A stretch of 64,000 bases of DNA from Aptenodytes patagonicus (GCF_965638725.1 NC_134951.1:3596001-3660000); one strand, 5' to 3'. Shown: positions 43,111 through 57,684, numbered from the stretch's first letter. Notes: generated from the letters alone by a model not told the origin. A program made the numbers and translations.

Positions 43111-46100
43111 GAAAAAAAAGAAAAATGTTTAAAAACCATAAGGTGCTTTGAAAATTAATTGTGAAAGTATAGACTTTGGCAGAAGTGAGAGGCAGCCCTT
43201 AATGCAAAAGATAGCGTAGGTTTAGGGAGGAGAGGTGGCAGTATGGAAGGCAGCAAGAAAATACAGAACAAGACAATTCTCTGTTGTTTTGAATTTCTTA
43301 CTGTTTACCTACTCCTGTGCAACTCATGCAGATTATGTATAATACTATCATACTTGGAGTATTACACTCACTTTGCAAAGGCACATGTCTCTACAAGATA
43401 TAAAACAACATGAAAAATAACACAGTACGATCTATTAGCCTGTGGCATAAAGGAAATCCCATGCCTGGAATACCTCTCCGGCAAAGTGCAAGAACTTATG
43501 ATATACGGAGCAATCCAGCATTGATGCCTCTCTTCCATCTTATCTGATCTTTAGAAATGTTTGTTTCGTAGCTGGTTTACTGTCATTGTGTCCTAGATGT
43601 TGTTATTTAAACATGCTCCATTTGATCATATGTTATCAGATGGCAAAAACAACATCACAGGTTAGATCTTACAAGGCTTCTGCATACACAAAATAAATAG
43701 CTGCTGAACTCTAGCTGCAGGTGAGTATCTATAAAGAGGGTCTATTATCTAGAATAAAACAAAAAGCAAAGTATAGCTCTGGAGCTGGATGTTATGTACG
43801 GCACGAAGAGAATTGACTCTGAAAAAGCAACAAATGCAACAAGATGAAAATACATAACTTGGTAAATTATCTGTGACTTACAAAATAAACAAGCCAAAAA
43901 GGCAGCTGAAGTTCAGACTTGTTTACATGGATACTGAAGCACTCAAAAATAACCCCTTGTGGCATATCCTTTTGCTTGGCAAAAGTCACAAATGACTCTT
44001 GGAAGCGTCCCAAATTTTACATTGATTTTTTTTTTTTTTTTTTTTAAAAGCCTTGTACGAACTGCAGGTAACCAAGCACAGCCCCCTCGATGGGAAAAGC
44101 TGAGCAGGTAAGAACTGTGCAGAATCCTTACCAACATCTGGCCTGCAACATGCTTCTTGAACGGGAGGTAATCCACAGCTATTACAGTCGAATGTAGTAT
44201 GACAGAGATACTTCACTGTTTTTCCATTCATAAATGCACAGACAGATAAGAGCATCCACTCTACCCATGCATCTTGTATGTGAACTGAAGTGACTACAAA
44301 ATGCAACCAAATCGGAGCAGTAATATTTCACGCCCACTTTCACTGGCACAAACTGATACGCAGGGCGAAGGCCAGCAGAAAACTGGGAGATATAAAACCA
44401 CTTATCTCAACACTTTACAGTTATTGCATGATGGTGTAGATAAGTGATCTGGCTCTCTTCAGGGCATCATTAAACTCGCTAGCTGAAGTGGGGTTTATTA
44501 GGGTTTGCGAGTAAGGTTTTGCAGGTCTGACTCCTTATGCATCCATAACCTTTACTCACATGAGCAGGAATGCAAAAATTTGTGTCATTAGTGATGCATT
44601 ACGAGCAGCGATTTCCTCATACATCTGCTTTCAAGAGAGCTATTCCAGTGGAACGAAAGTAATGCTACACTCGAGATTCCAGTAATGTTTGTGCGGGCAC
44701 TTATAAAAATTAGGAACTTTTCTTGTAGGAATACCTTGTAGTGTAGCTTCAGGTAAGTTTATGAAACTATTTGACTTTTGGCAAAGAAGTCTGCAAAGAG
44801 ATGTTGAACTTGGGGGGAAAAAAAAGCAGGTATCTACACACAGCTATACATATAGGTTACATTCGAAAGGGGAGCCGCAGTAGAAGTTTGACAAGACAGA
44901 ATCCACAGAATAAATGGATTGAGCTACGTTTGTAGTTGCTCTCTTTTTAATAAGATATAGCTCACAATCCAAGCAAGCAGCGTTACCGCGGATCAAAAAC
45001 AGATGCCCTGCTGAAGCAGAGTTAAACAGGTCACTTTCTTTTCCTTTTCCTTCTACCCGCAGCAGGATTTTGACACCTTGTATTGCAAAATGACAAACAG
45101 TCTCCCAGGTTTTCTGCCGCGGATGCCAGCCAGAACAGTTTCCCTCCCCACCCCAATATGTAAAACGTGCTTGTGACCAGAACACCAATTACCCCCTGGC
45201 CAACCAGGAAAGGATTTTCTCATTCCCTTGGTGACTTCAAGTCCTGACAACTTAATTACTGTAATTGAAGGCAAATATTACTTGAACTCTACGCATTTCT
45301 TTTATAAAATACATTAGGCATTAAAAAAAAAAAAAATGTTCCTTTGGTTAAGCTGAGGAGTTCAGAAGGTATGCATGATCCCAGAAAATAAAAACCTTGC
45401 TCAGAAACTCCTTTATTGATAAGAATTTTAATAACCACGGGCCACTGAACACAGAACTAACAGGGCATGGAGACAAGCAAAGAGGTGCCAACCCTAGAAA
45501 ACCTCTCAGTTTAGGAAAAGCTTATGTGAAACCATAAATCACCTGGAAGGGCTGTTAAATGCCAGAAGTGTTCCCCCTCCCGTGATGTACCTGTCCTAGT
45601 AGCCATGGGAACACCGTTGAGCTCTAAACATGGGTTTTCTCTAACCTCTCGACAGGAGACTCACAGTTTATGCAATTCTTCCCCTGCTTGCCCCAACACA
45701 CGCATATAAAAGTTTCAAAGAAAAATAAGATATACATACTTAAATGTGTACTGCGTTGCTGCAACTTCTGAAAAGCAATTTATGACACAAGATAAAGACG
45801 GAAAGAAACACTCCTGCTCCAAAGAACTGACGATCACGTAAAAGGAAAAGAGCAATCGTGCTGTAACTGGTGGGAGGCCTGAAGATTGGGCTTTGGAGGA
45901 GATATTTTTGTCCACACCATGAGTTCCAAAATTGCCATGAAAATGGGGCTGAGATGAAGAAGTTCAAAGGAGTTGGGAATACTGGCCTCTGTGGAATTGG
46001 TAGGATGGTCCCAAGCAAGAGAAAAGGACTGCCTGAAACACGGTGTTAAATGTGGAATGATTAAGAGGAAACAATAGGAAAATTCAAGGAGAGGCTGGGA

Positions 46101-46789
46101 AGTGCACAGGAAAAGATGAAGGTCAATTATAGCCAGAAGTCCCCTGTAAATATCATCTGCTTATGTAATTAGTTAAATGTATGGAAAATAATTTGAAGCA
46201 CATAAAGCACTCTAAGTACCACCAGTTTTTTTCTGCCTGCTTTCTTCACTTGAGACACACAATGCTGATTTAATCATTAAGCTAGTACGCTAAACTTACA
46301 GAGTGAAATCCTGGTTCCCTTGATTCCTGCAGGATCAGGATTGCATCTCTAAGGCATCATAATCTCAGAGCACCTTTCAGCCACAGTTATTTAGTGAAGG
46401 AAAAAAAAAGGGATTATGGTCAATTATATAAACAATTCACATCACATCGAGAAAACAGTTTGGCAACAGTAGAAGCCCAAAGTGGAAAGTATTTAGACAC
46501 CTCATGAAATCAAATGAGTTTGAAACCCAAATATCTTTGGAGATTTAAGACCTTAGGTTGAAGAATTAAAATCCAAAAAGAAAAACTGCATCCGCATGGT
46601 ACTCTGGGAGGAAAAGCGAGATATAACCAAACAGCAAAGACAACGGGTGCCAGTACCTAAGCAACAGAAGCACCTTGGATTAATTCAGTGAAGTTTCCCT
46701 CCTCTTCAGACTGCAAGTGTTTCTTTCTTAGCACTTGAAGCTTAGCATAGGGGAATCAAAAAATCTACTATACAGTCTCAGATCTGCCA
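43111..46789 (-). other. PINX1 intron, no exon found
   Basis: AT-rich intronic DNA. A T-run lies at 44025-44046 and an A-run at 45324-45337. The frame at 45188-44844 (-) reads EGKGKESDLF, which at first recalled the PINX1 KGKDLS block, but the context does not match. No exon recognised. Confidence 0.5.
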
Positions 46790-46880
46790 CATATGAACTA
46801 CAATTACTTAAGTAATTTCACATGCCTTTGCTTCCTCATTTGCAAATGAGGGGGTACTAACTGACAAGCATTTTTGTTAG
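46790..46880 (+). repeat. MIR-like old SINE fragment
   Basis: 'cttaagtaatttcacatgcc', 'tttgcttcctcatttgcaaa', 'tgagggggtactaac' matches the MIR stretch with 'cctcagtttcctcatctgta'. Assigned by eye. Confidence 0.5.
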
Positions 46881-48604
46881 CTCAAATTCACAAAAATGAC
46901 ACAAAAGGAAAAGTACAGAAGGGGTGAGCATAAAGGCAGAATAAAGCTAAACTACAATTTCAGTAGATTCTCGCTTAAATTACAGAAAATGGGCTAGATG
47001 AAGTAAGTAGAGGCTAAACCTCTAGCCTGAGTTACAAGGCAATCACATAACCATTCATAGCTTTAAAATGCAACAAGCCCTTTCTGCAGCCTGGCTGAAC
47101 CACAGTGATTAGCTACTTTCTTGTTGAGAAACCATAACAATAAGATTAATATAATCCAGTTCTGTTTCTGCTACTTCAGATCCTCACTGCAGAGGTGCGT
47201 TGGTATGACCCCCGTGCAGTGCACAAAACTTGACAGGCAAGAACTGAGGGCATCCCTGTATCTTTCTAACCCAGGTCTAGCTGTAATGGAGAGAAGCACA
47301 GCGGATTATTCATCAAGAGTCACTCTGGAGCTTTCAGACGTTAAGGATGACAGAGTCTTGCTTTAAGGAGTTGACAACTTAAAGTTAAGTATGAGCATAA
47401 ACATTTGGATTGGGATCAAACAGGCAAGAGAGTGAACAAAGACTTGTAGCATGATGAGTCTAAGCAGGATTAAAATAAATACATGCATAAATAAGGCCAC
47501 GTACCATCAGTTCTGAAGTCAATTCTGGCATAAGAACGGGTACCCAGGAGGCTCTACTGTTTTCAATTTACCTGATTAAGATTGGTATACTGCAGACAGC
47601 ATCTTATGAAGAGCTAATGATAACAGACTTCCAACACAGCAAGGGCTGATGCAAAGCGAAAAGGGGACAGTCTTCCCTGTGCTTATGAGGAAAGGACAAG
47701 CAGCAGCAGATGTAAATTACCAACATGAAACTTTGCTAGTAGGAGAAATCTATCAGTATATATGTGAAGCCTCAACAGTCACTGGGAGTCTCAACCATTG
47801 AAAGCAACTCACGACAACTATCAGGAAAACATGAGGTAGAGTTAATCCTTTTACCATTTTCGTTAAACCATGACAGAATGGAAGATCTGAACTCTAGAAG
47901 CATCTTCCAGCCCTGTAATGCTTTAAAAACTTAAACGGGGATACAATTTGGCCTCCTGGTAATAAAAGAGTGTTTAATGAAAGAGATGAAAAGCAGGAAC
48001 ACTAAACCTGGAAAGAAATGGTAAAAGTTCAGGTCACCTGCAATTTCCTTCTTTTGTTGATCCCGGTATTCTAATCACCAGGATACCTCACATAACCATA
48101 GCAAGGTTTAATTTTACTACTATTTATGCTGAGTGCCAATACAGCAAGGAATCCACTTATGGGAAATGGAATGAAAACCCTGAATGTCTAATACCTGGCC
48201 GGGCTGTATGACATGATAGCACTTTTTAAAGGACAAGTTCCAATTACTGTAGAGAAGCACTTTCCTGTTTGACGCCATTAAAATAAATTTTGTGCTAGAA
48301 TACATTGAAAAATCAGCTGCTATCTTGCAGTTGGATATTAACTACTATACTCCACATGAACTATCAGCTCTGTCTCTTACCCAGCAAGGACAAGGAGAGA
48401 GGTTAGGAAGTAACTAATGGAAAGTGGACAAGGAAAAAAAAAATCCAACTGTTTTCTCCACGGAATTATGAAGATCCATTTTTGCTACACTTGCCTCCAT
48501 GTGCAACTACAAAGGGAAGAGCAGTCAGACTGCTCCTCTTGCAATTAAAAATGCCAAGGACTTTTACTGTAGTAAATCTCTGCTTAGAATAATTTTAGGG
48601 TTAT
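46881..48604. other. PINX1 intron, no feature seen
   Basis: AT-rich with short open frames only. Confidence 0.5.
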
Positions 48605-48790
48605 TCACAGAATCATTGATTGGAAGTGACCTCTGGAAGTCTTTAATCCAGCCTCCAGCCTGGAGCAGGACTACCGCCAATGCTAGACCAGGTCAGCTTT
48701 TGGTAGCAGAGTCATGGAAACCTCCAAGGATGGAGGTTCCACAATCTTTCCGGATACCTGTTCTGATGCGGCACCGTATCCTACTGAGGA
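48605..48790 (-). mobile_element. Old CR1 fragment
   Basis: 'cacagaatcattgattggaa', 'gtgacctctggaagtcttta', 'gtcatggaaacctccaagga' and 'tggaggttccacaatctttc' follow the CR1 3' layout in diverged form. It may continue faintly to about 49100. Confidence 0.75.
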
Positions 48791-50119
48791 GGTTTTATTA
48801 CCACATAACAGCACCCGTTTCATTCTACTGTATAAATCTATAGGTGCTTGGTTTTCAAGTGCTTTTACATTGTATCTGCTGACTCAATTTTTTATTTTTT
48901 TTTTAAAATTCCGTGGTGATGTGTTTCTATTAAAACTACATTCAAATCCTCCCAGGCTGTCTTGTAATTCTATTCGATATTTTTGCCAAAAGCTCATCCC
49001 CCAGCAAGTGGCCAATTTTAGCATTTTCATAATTCTTATAATTCACACATTATTACTGCTAAAATAGAAAGCCTCCATCTCTCCTCCTGAATGTAATCTC
49101 TAGGTATCCAAAATGCCATTTGCTTGTCATATAAACAATACGTTTTTACTGTCGTACGACGTACTGGATCCCAGCCTGTTTCCATCAATGAAACGGGAGC
49201 CGTACAATAAGCTGTAATACTCAGCCAGGTTTTGCCTTCAGCCTGAAAACAACAGCGTAACAGGAAGCAACAGGGTTGCAAAGGTGCAACGGATTAAATT
49301 TTGGCCAGAGACTTGATTACAATGATAGTCATGGGGATTCGTTCTGGCTGTCATTATCAGATCCTGGTCAGTCCTACAGTACTAACAGTTACAATATTAG
49401 CAGTTACAACACCTGTATTTCTAATGTCAGCTTGGGAACCCTGATACCGTGTCGCACAGAGCACACAGATTTCCTCCTACTGTTCTTACACTTTTCAGGA
49501 AAAAAAAGCATTCATTTAAGTTTTAGCAAACAAAGGCAACGAGTAAAATCCACGAGCAGAAGGCAGCCTGTGAAAGGTTAAGGGAGAATACACGCAGTGA
49601 GATAACGCACAAGAGGTGCAGAAGACTGAAGGCACTTAAGGAAAGAGTTAAAAATCAGCACACTGCAGAGAATAAAAATCCTTTTCATATCTTGAGAGAG
49701 AGACACTTAGATATCCTTGTGACATCTCATTTCACTCTAGCTACGCTGCTGAGGCCAGCAAAACCTCTTTTCCTTTGCATTTCCTTGCAAATTACATCTG
49801 TGCATTAGACTGAATATAAACAAAACTAAAGGAAGAGATTTCCCCTAGGATCTCTCTATTGGCACGATACAGAGATCCAAACACAGTGACTTCATCTTCC
49901 CAGAAGCACCTAAATCAATTCTAAACGTTCTGTTTTCACCTTGAATAACAGAGGAAGTATGGCCCGGCAAAGCGAGCACAGGACTGGGAAGGACATGTTT
50001 CCCAAGTTCTCTTCCCAGCCGGTGGGAAACCCTGGAGAAGAAGTTATTCCCTCCAGCTCTGGCACAGGCTATCAAAGCACAAAATATGCCTTATCAACTA
50101 TATGAAACTCGCAGCAGAG
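48791..50119. other. PINX1 intron, no feature seen
   Basis: AT-rich, no exon recognised. Confidence 0.5.
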
Positions 50120-50225
50120 CTAAGAGTTTCATTAAGTGTTTGTAAAGCGCTTTGAGATCCTTCAATAGAGGTATCACAGATGTGCAAGGCACTGTGCAAG
50201 CACTGAAATAACCCCGCTGTTCCAC
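50120..50225 (+). repeat. Old vertebrate repeat fragment
   Basis: 'gtgtttgtaaagcgctttga' and 'gatccttcaatagaggtatc' resemble the '...aaagcgctttgagatcct...' end found in old vertebrate interspersed repeats. I cannot name the family with confidence. Confidence 0.4.
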
Positions 50226-53200
50226 TCACCTGACAGTGCTACGTGGCTATGGCACTCAACAGCAGACAGACACATCACAATTTTCATCTGTTCTGCGATA
50301 TACCCGTATATAATGACATCATCAAGAGACTCTCAAATACAGTATTTTAAAGGAGCGGGCAGGACTATAGTCAAGTCAGTGCAGACTGGTCTTTTCGTCC
50401 TGTACCTATACACTAAATGTCAACGCCTTCAAATGTCCAGGACTGTCATCCCAGTACCGTAGGTATCGTTCACGCGGCAGTAGTACTGCAAGGCACACTC
50501 AGAAGCAATCCAAGCCTTCTTCACATAGTAGTTTACTACTGTCTTGTCATTCCCTGGGCGCTTTTCATTATCCCTTTGTAATGTGTGTGGAATAGGCAGC
50601 TGCTGTTAATCCTTTCTAATCAGGATTCAGAAGACTGAACCCTTCTTGAGTTCAGGATTTCTTCCTGCACCCCACAGATACAGAAGAAACTGAATGGACT
50701 ACGTGAGAAGTAACAAGTGGGCTTGGCCAGCCAAATTGTGAATACAAGCAAAGGTATTAACAAGGGCTCTGAAGATTTCAGATGCCGAGATAAGCCACTG
50801 AGAGAAAGGCCGCAATAAAAATCATTGGAAGTACCCAGAGGAGAGAAAGGAGTTCTGGGAGCAATTCCGAGAGCAAGCACGGTCAGCATCACAGCTTGGC
50901 TTCTGGCAGAGGAAACTACATGTACTTTGAAATCTGAAAATAACACCTGCCCGTGTAAAACTTCACTTCTATCTCTTTTCTAATAATAAATGTAGAAAAG
51001 CGTATCTGTGTATAAAGAAAGTGCTTCTAGGAGCATTTGAAGCAGGTAATTTAAACGGCCAAACCTTCACTCCTTTCCCCTCCCCCTTACAAAACGCTTC
51101 TCAAAAGGAAAATCCACACTTGAAACTCTTCCGCTTCTCTGCTCTGAGAGGGTAATATGCTAGGGAGCTGATCCACGTATCGAAATCAAGTCAGACCTCT
51201 GTGCAAGGGTACAGACATTTCCTGTTTTTCAGCACAAGCAGTGGCCCAGGAGCTGCTGAGAAATACCTTGTGTCACTTTTTAGTCACTTATTTGTTAAGT
51301 GTGCCTTCATCATGACTTGGTTCCTTTTCTCTAAGCAGGTGTGAAGAAGTATTCGCAGCACAGGAAGATGCATCAGAACATTACAATTTAGAGCAGCACA
51401 GACCATAAATACCAGCAGAGCCCTCCTGCCTGAAAGCTTGCAGACTAAAAGACAGATGCAGAAAAACAAAGACAAGCAGCGAGAATGAGAACTGAGATCA
51501 GAAATAGGACTGCACAGATGTGTATGGACATTTTTTTCTTCTCCCCTATCTATAAGGGTCTGAAGAAAAAAGTTTGTCTGAGGAAAGGGTTTTATTTTTC
51601 AAGGAATATCACTCACGCAGTGTACCTACAGTTCATATGGATTTTATTCTTGTTTTCAAGCATTCACACAGCACAGCCCTGCAACTATAACCAAGCCAGG
51701 TACAATCTCCCTGCAGCCTTCTTTCATAAATTTCTGCATTTTTTCTTCATTGCTGCCTTTAGTTTTGGTGCTTCCTCGCACAACTATCCTGACAAGTCAA
51801 CTCCTCAGATCAACTGAAATTAGCAGCCATCCTCTCCCCCCACAAACCAACCCAACTCTTCTACTCTACGCTTCATAATGCTACTCCATTTTCAAACACA
51901 GTGTGTTTAACTAACCATACTGCCCGTGTCCTACCTTACCCTTTTACTCTCCGATAGGTGTAACATCCTGCCCTTGTTCTGTCCATCATTTTATTGTAAC
52001 CTCTCTGGGGAAGTAATTAGCCCACATGTGAGCGCTATATAGCATAATTAACAAATAATAACCACTGAGAAATGTAGGCCAAAAAAGCAAAGTTATCAGA
52101 GCAACATTTCTGCAGAGACTTGTATTGTTCTGTACTCACTTGCAGCGTTAGCTTCCAAGTTCCTGGAGGCACATATTATACTCCAAGCAGCACAGAAGCA
52201 AAGGTGAACACTGTGCTTTAAAAGAAGATGTAAGATGTTCTGACTTTATTTGGATTTACAGCCTTTGCTGTTTTTCCACATTCATTAACATTACCAGTAG
52301 TAAGTATTTACACAGAACACTACAGTTAATAAATTCCAGAATTCAAGGTGAAAGGCTTATAATTTGGTTCTAAATTAACTTTGGCAACAAGAGTATCAAA
52401 AGGAGGAAAGACAGGATGACTGTAACCATAAGCAAGATGCAACACAAACTTGGTAAGTGACATCATTTAGTATGGAAAGACTGCTTGAGGAGGCAAGGAC
52501 AGAACCTCCGTTCTGGGGTATTCATCCCCACGCTCCACAACAGCTAGTAGGGAATGGCAGCAATTGTTGCTGTCCTAACAGGGAAAGCCTAAAAACTCCC
52601 TCTTATTTCAGCAGGAAACAAAATATTTCCCATTCCTGAGGCTTCCTACTGTAGGACAGGTATTTCGGCCTCCTGCACGCTTGCTAGAAGTGTAAAGAGT
52701 CCTGGGTATCCCTTCAATGCTGCCTCTATCCCCTTGATACTGAAACGTAAGTCTGGCTGTTAAGGTGCCAAAGTAATTAGACAAAGGTTTCTAATAAGCC
52801 TGAAGTAGACTTCCCACTTCATGGGGACCTGGGGAGCTCAGGAAGCATAAAGGAGGATGAAAGGAGGGAAGAAAAGGAGAAAGGATCAGTTTGGAGTGGT
52901 TATTGGGATGAAGAAAGATGGCACTTATGATGTACAGAGGAGGAATAACGTTCCGGAAAGAAGAGGGAGAAAGTATGTGATTACATCTCCACATTTCTCA
53001 TCCTTGAGTATGTCAGCAACGGTGACCGTCCTCTGAAACACTGATTTTAGATCCAGCAACAGCTGTTCTTGTCTTGATGCACCAAACTAAGGTGGTCCCT
53101 ACTGAGAACATGACAGTGAACAGACCACTTCAGCCACACGGCAGGTGGAAAACTTGTCATCAAGCAGTTGGCACTACTTTATGGGTAATCCCTGGGGAAT

Positions 53201-55489
53201 ACAAGTGCCAGCATGACCTTTGCAGCCTTGTAGCCTGAGCAAGACAGAGCACGTATGCCATGACCTGTAACAAAGATGCTGGCTTTTCATGGTCAGTTTG
53301 TGAAATCTGCAATCTTTGGCAGAACTTGGGCTCTATCAACCTGCAAAACAACTCATCTGTTTTAACCTATGCAAGCAAGCCATTTGAGGAGAGAATAGCT
53401 TAGATCAGCACGTACAGTATCTACATTACCAAGGCCTGCTTCAATGCCAAAGAAAATCTTAACTATCCAAGTAAAGAAGACAGGTCTTGTGCTTCAAAAC
53501 TGATAGATGGCCATATGACGTTGAGACAGTTTGTACCCTCACAGTCAGGATCTTACCTCAGCTTTTCTGCTCATAGGCAATCCAGCTCTGATCTCCCAAG
53601 CATTAAAGGTGAAAATATTTAGTTTATTTGTGTTTCACATCCGTACCTGTCCAGACTGCTCTTGGGTTTACATTACTTTCCTCCCCTGGGAGTAAAGAGC
53701 CTCACTTTCCACTTTCAAACTCCTCAGACTTCATTTCCTTTGGCTTGTTTTCCATGGCTGACCTTTGTGTTTCTGCTCTGCTTTTCTTGCCTCCCTTCAA
53801 CTTCTGCACCTTGCAAACCATAGCCTTCATTTCATCCGTCTTTGCTGCTTCCCTTCCTCCTTACCTGTTTTTTTTTTTCCCTTTTTTTTTTTTTTTTGTG
53901 ATGGTTGCTTCTATAATTTTGACCTGGGTGAGTTTTAAAGACACACATATCTTTCATTGTGCTAAGTATTAGCTTTATGGTACTGCACAAAGGTTAGCGG
54001 TAATGTAAAAAACGACAATCAGAAAATCCCTGTGCCTGTAATTCCAAATAGATTTCCTAGGATTTTATTATTAACACTTTATATAACGCCCTAAGGGGAA
54101 TGAAGTGCTCTATGGTTGCCCAGTGAACCACACAAAACACATAACCTGTGCCTCAAGGGACTTGCAGGTTAAAGCTATGAGTGGGTACAAAACAATTGCC
54201 AGGTAGGCAATCCTGCAGGCAGCGTGCGTGTTCCAAGCCAGAACGTCTCCTGGCACAGGAGCTTTGAAAAAGGAGTGGGAATGGGATGCTTATCACAGCT
54301 TAACAGCAAACTGCTCCAGGAATAAGCAGCAAAACGAAGAGAAGACTCAGGAGGAAATGTCAGATTAAAGGAAAGACCGATTTGTTCCCAATGTCTCATT
54401 TGCTCCTAATACTCTGCTGTCTACAGGTAAGCAAAGGCAAACAGCGTAAGCCACAGCTTCTGTCTCCAGCCCCTCAGCCGCGTGGCGGGAAGCTGTTCTG
54501 TTGAGAGGGAAGCGGTGTTGGTTGGGGTCTCAAATCCTTAGTGGAAGGCTTGGAGTAGTTCACTCAGACGTCCTAAGTGTTCTGAAGCAGAGAGAAACCA
54601 GATGCCAGACAGCACAGAAATTCTTGCTTGACGTTGAACACTAAAAGGGTGTAGAGAAAAGAGGAAAAAAGACCCTTGCCCAAGGGACCTGAGTGGCCTA
54701 GCATTTAGCAAGAGCACAGAAGCTTTAAAAGATTTTGTTTACCCCTAATTAAACTCTCAAAATCCACCCTTAAAAGCTGCTTTCTACTTTTGCTTTACCT
54801 CCTTTCAGTCAATCTTCCTACTACCCTGCCCTCCTTTCATTAGGTGAGCCCTCTGCTAATCCCTTCTGCTACCTGCAAAAGCTGGGTGGTCCCTCCATCT
54901 TGAGCCGAGCCCCACCAACAAGTCAGACAGTCTCAAATCTCGGCAGTGACTCAGCAACGCCAGCTCAGTTTTGTTTCTTTCCTTCATTACCCCACACTTA
55001 ATGCCATCAGAAAAGCAGAGGGGTGGAGCCACGGAGTTTTTAAAGAAGTCATTCCAAGCACAGATGAAGGTCACGGCTACTCCAAGATCTGAGCGACGTT
55101 TTTCATTTAAAACAGGACAGTTGTAGTAACTCTAAGCAAAGCAACTTGGCTTCCTGTGGCTTTGCATCTTGTGGCTGGATGACCCCATATCTAATGAAGC
55201 GCAAGTTCTGACAGAAGCTGTTCCTGTGGTTACGGCATTCATAACGGCTTTCCTCTGCGTGGATTCTCTGATGTCTAATAATACAGTTGAGCCCAGCTGG
55301 GAAAACAATTTGTCTTTCCTCTTTATGCGACCACTTATTTTCACAAACAGTAGGAACTTAATATTTGTAAGGCTGCTGTCTGCCTATGTAATGTGGTTAA
55401 AATCAGTGAGAAAGGATGGAACAAACGGGATAATCATATATGCTTAATTGACCTGGAAACCAGGCTTAAAATGAGGTAGCACTAAGTAG
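50226..55489. other. PINX1 intron, no exon found
   Basis: AT-rich intron with T-runs at 53869-53897. Frames such as 50946-50620 (-) and 53628-53972 (+) have no family resemblance. Confidence 0.5.
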
Positions 55490-55600
55490 TTAAAATGATA
55501 GCAAAAGAAATTCAGTGTTGATAAATATAAAGTAATGCACTTGGGTGAAAGATAACCTAACACTAAATAGTATAAAAATTAGGAAGTCAGGACATATTTC
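55490..55600 (+). mobile_element. Possible old CR1/L3-like ORF2 fragment
   Basis: 'aaattcagtgttgataaata' then 'taaagtaatgcacttgggtg' resembles the CR1-type ORF2 segment whose translation is N-KCKVLHLG. Short and diverged. Confidence 0.35.
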
Positions 55601-57084
55601 AGCAGCCCATCCAGCCTGCTACTGCTACTGACAGTTCTGCGCGTCTAAAATGTGGTATACATTAGTAGTTGGACAACTTTGAAAGCAGCATACCACGCAG
55701 ATACAGGTTAAAGAGAAAATCCACGTAATGCTGATTAAAGAAGTCCAAGTCCCCAACAGTGAAGTGTGCCAGCACTGCTTACCATTAAGGCACATTCATA
55801 CTACCTTTAAACCGGTTTCTCAGACGTATCTCCTTCATGAGAACATGATTGGTGCTAAAAGGTAGGTGTTGATTTAAGATGGAAGTGAGGCTCAATGTGA
55901 AATGGGAAAACAATAATGACAGTATAAACCACCACTAAAGACGATTTAGAGTAACTGGCTGATTTTGTGCTGAAGCAGATGAGAAGCAGTCACAGAGTCT
56001 GTTCCACCACCTCTGCTGCAGAGGAGATCACCTCTGGAAAAGGGGCAATAACATACAAATGGAAGTGGTGAGGGTAAGGTGCAGATGGCAACCATTAACA
56101 CGACTATTTTCACAGCAATCAACACCTCTTGAAGAAAAAAAGAATCCATGCTAAGTCATAGGTGGTAAGAAGCCAACACATCACTAAAGAGGAGGAATTG
56201 TTCAATTATTATTCTGGATATGAGCATTGCAAATGCAGGCACTAATATCCATGTTACAACCTGTTATCAACCGCAGCATGCTGAAGGGCCTAAAAGCTAA
56301 CGTCGCACCACCATTCCTCCTAAAATCCTGTGCCAGGCCAGGGTCTTCCAATTTCTCAGCTTAAATACCCACACAGTTGCAACATCAGACCAACTTTGTT
56401 TGTTCCTAATGAAAGAGGTGATTCACTTCCTTTCAAGGAGCTACACCATAAAATGTTGATTAAAGTGCAAACTGCCCCCAAAATTTAAAGCAGAGCAAAA
56501 AAGAATACAAAGTGAGGTGTAAAAGAAGATGAATACAAAGTGAGGTGTAAAAGAAGATGGGAGTCGAGGGGGAAATCAAAGCAGAGAATTCACCAGGAGG
56601 TAGAGATTTTATCAAAACGATTGGTTCATTAAGCAGAAAATTTGACTGTGCATTAACACTGTACAGTAGTGTTTTTCGTTAGTGAGTTCTTCAGGGCAGA
56701 CACCTTTGTCTTTATACTTGTAAGACACCAATTACTATCTTGGGCAGACTACAAACAAATCAACATTAAAACAAAGCAGTGAAATAGAACCATTTGTATA
56801 TCCTGTTATGCCTGGAGTCACTATGACAGATTCAACTCTCTGGAGAGAGACCATATTCTCTTTTCTCTAATAGCCTTGCCCGTGTGTGCTGCACGTCTGT
56901 AGTAGTTAAAAAGCACAAACTTTGATTTATCTCTCTGTTTCGGTTGAGAAAGAGTTCACCATAGGATGCCGCTCTGGGAATTCTTGGTACGCTTTTCGTG
57001 TAGGTGTATTCAAGCTAGCTTTAAATTAGTAACAGCATAACTGCAGGAGCAGAGTCCTCTGCAAGCTGCAAAGCCCACCCAACA
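55601..57084. other. PINX1 intron with a short tandem duplication
   Basis: Contains a perfect 28-bp direct duplication at 56503-56558; nothing else recognised. Confidence 0.5.
56503..56558. repeat. Perfect 28-bp tandem duplication
   Basis: Two identical adjacent units (gaatacaaagtgaggtgtaa plus aagaagat) at 56503-56530 and 56531-56558. Confidence 0.95.
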
Positions 57085-57684
57085 TTGCGCAAGCCAGTCC
57101 CGTGGCATCACTACTTTCCCAACGTGAAACTTAGGCTATCCGCTACACATCCTCTGAAGGGATACGGGCACGTCTGGGAGTTGAAAGACTGCCGGAATGG
57201 TACTGGAGGACTATATAGGGTGGAAGGAGCCAGTCTTGTCCGTATGGTTGGACTGGGAAGGGTCCCTGGCACAAACTATCTCCAGAAGTGTACAGGGGGT
57301 TTTGTCTTGGAGAGAAACAGCTCGTTCACTGCTGTTTGGGAGTTTGGGAGGGAATTTACTTATGTGGATGACTGGTCACCAGGATCCAGGAGGGAAAAGG
57401 AGGAGCAAGTTATATCAGCAAATGCATACGCAGTAACTCCAGAGAACTTAACCCAAAGCCACCGCAAGCTTCCCTTTCAACCTGCCCTACCCAAGACAAC
57501 ATCTTCCCCCACTTCCCACACACACTTTCTGAACTGGAAAAGCCATTTAATACTGTTTAATTCCCCCAAATACGTTCAGAGGAAAGGCCAGACACAGCAA
57601 ATATCTGATGGTTTAGGGTCACGGCAACGGTTAAGATGCCATACTACAGAGCCAGAGTCTGAGCCTTCCCCTGATTCACACTAG
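57085..57684 (+). other. 199-codon open frame antisense to PINX1, unrecognised
   Basis: Longest frame of the AT-rich half. It opens with TTG, and the first ATG (57247) lies inside MVGLGRVPGTNYLQK. The text includes LERNSSFTAVWEFGREFTYV and later becomes Ser/Pro/Thr-rich. No domain recognised. A frame of this length is expected about once by chance in 64 kb on six frames, so I list it as an observation and not as a gene. Confidence 0.12.

Noticed and set aside
44844-45188. Frame with GKGKESDLF as the missing PINX1 exon 6
   Set aside because: Only a few residues fit; the flanking residues and splice sites do not.
57341-57381. Text YVDD in the 57085-57684 frame, as in a reverse-transcriptase active site
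   Set aside because: No other reverse-transcriptase motif is present around it; the surrounding residues do not fit.
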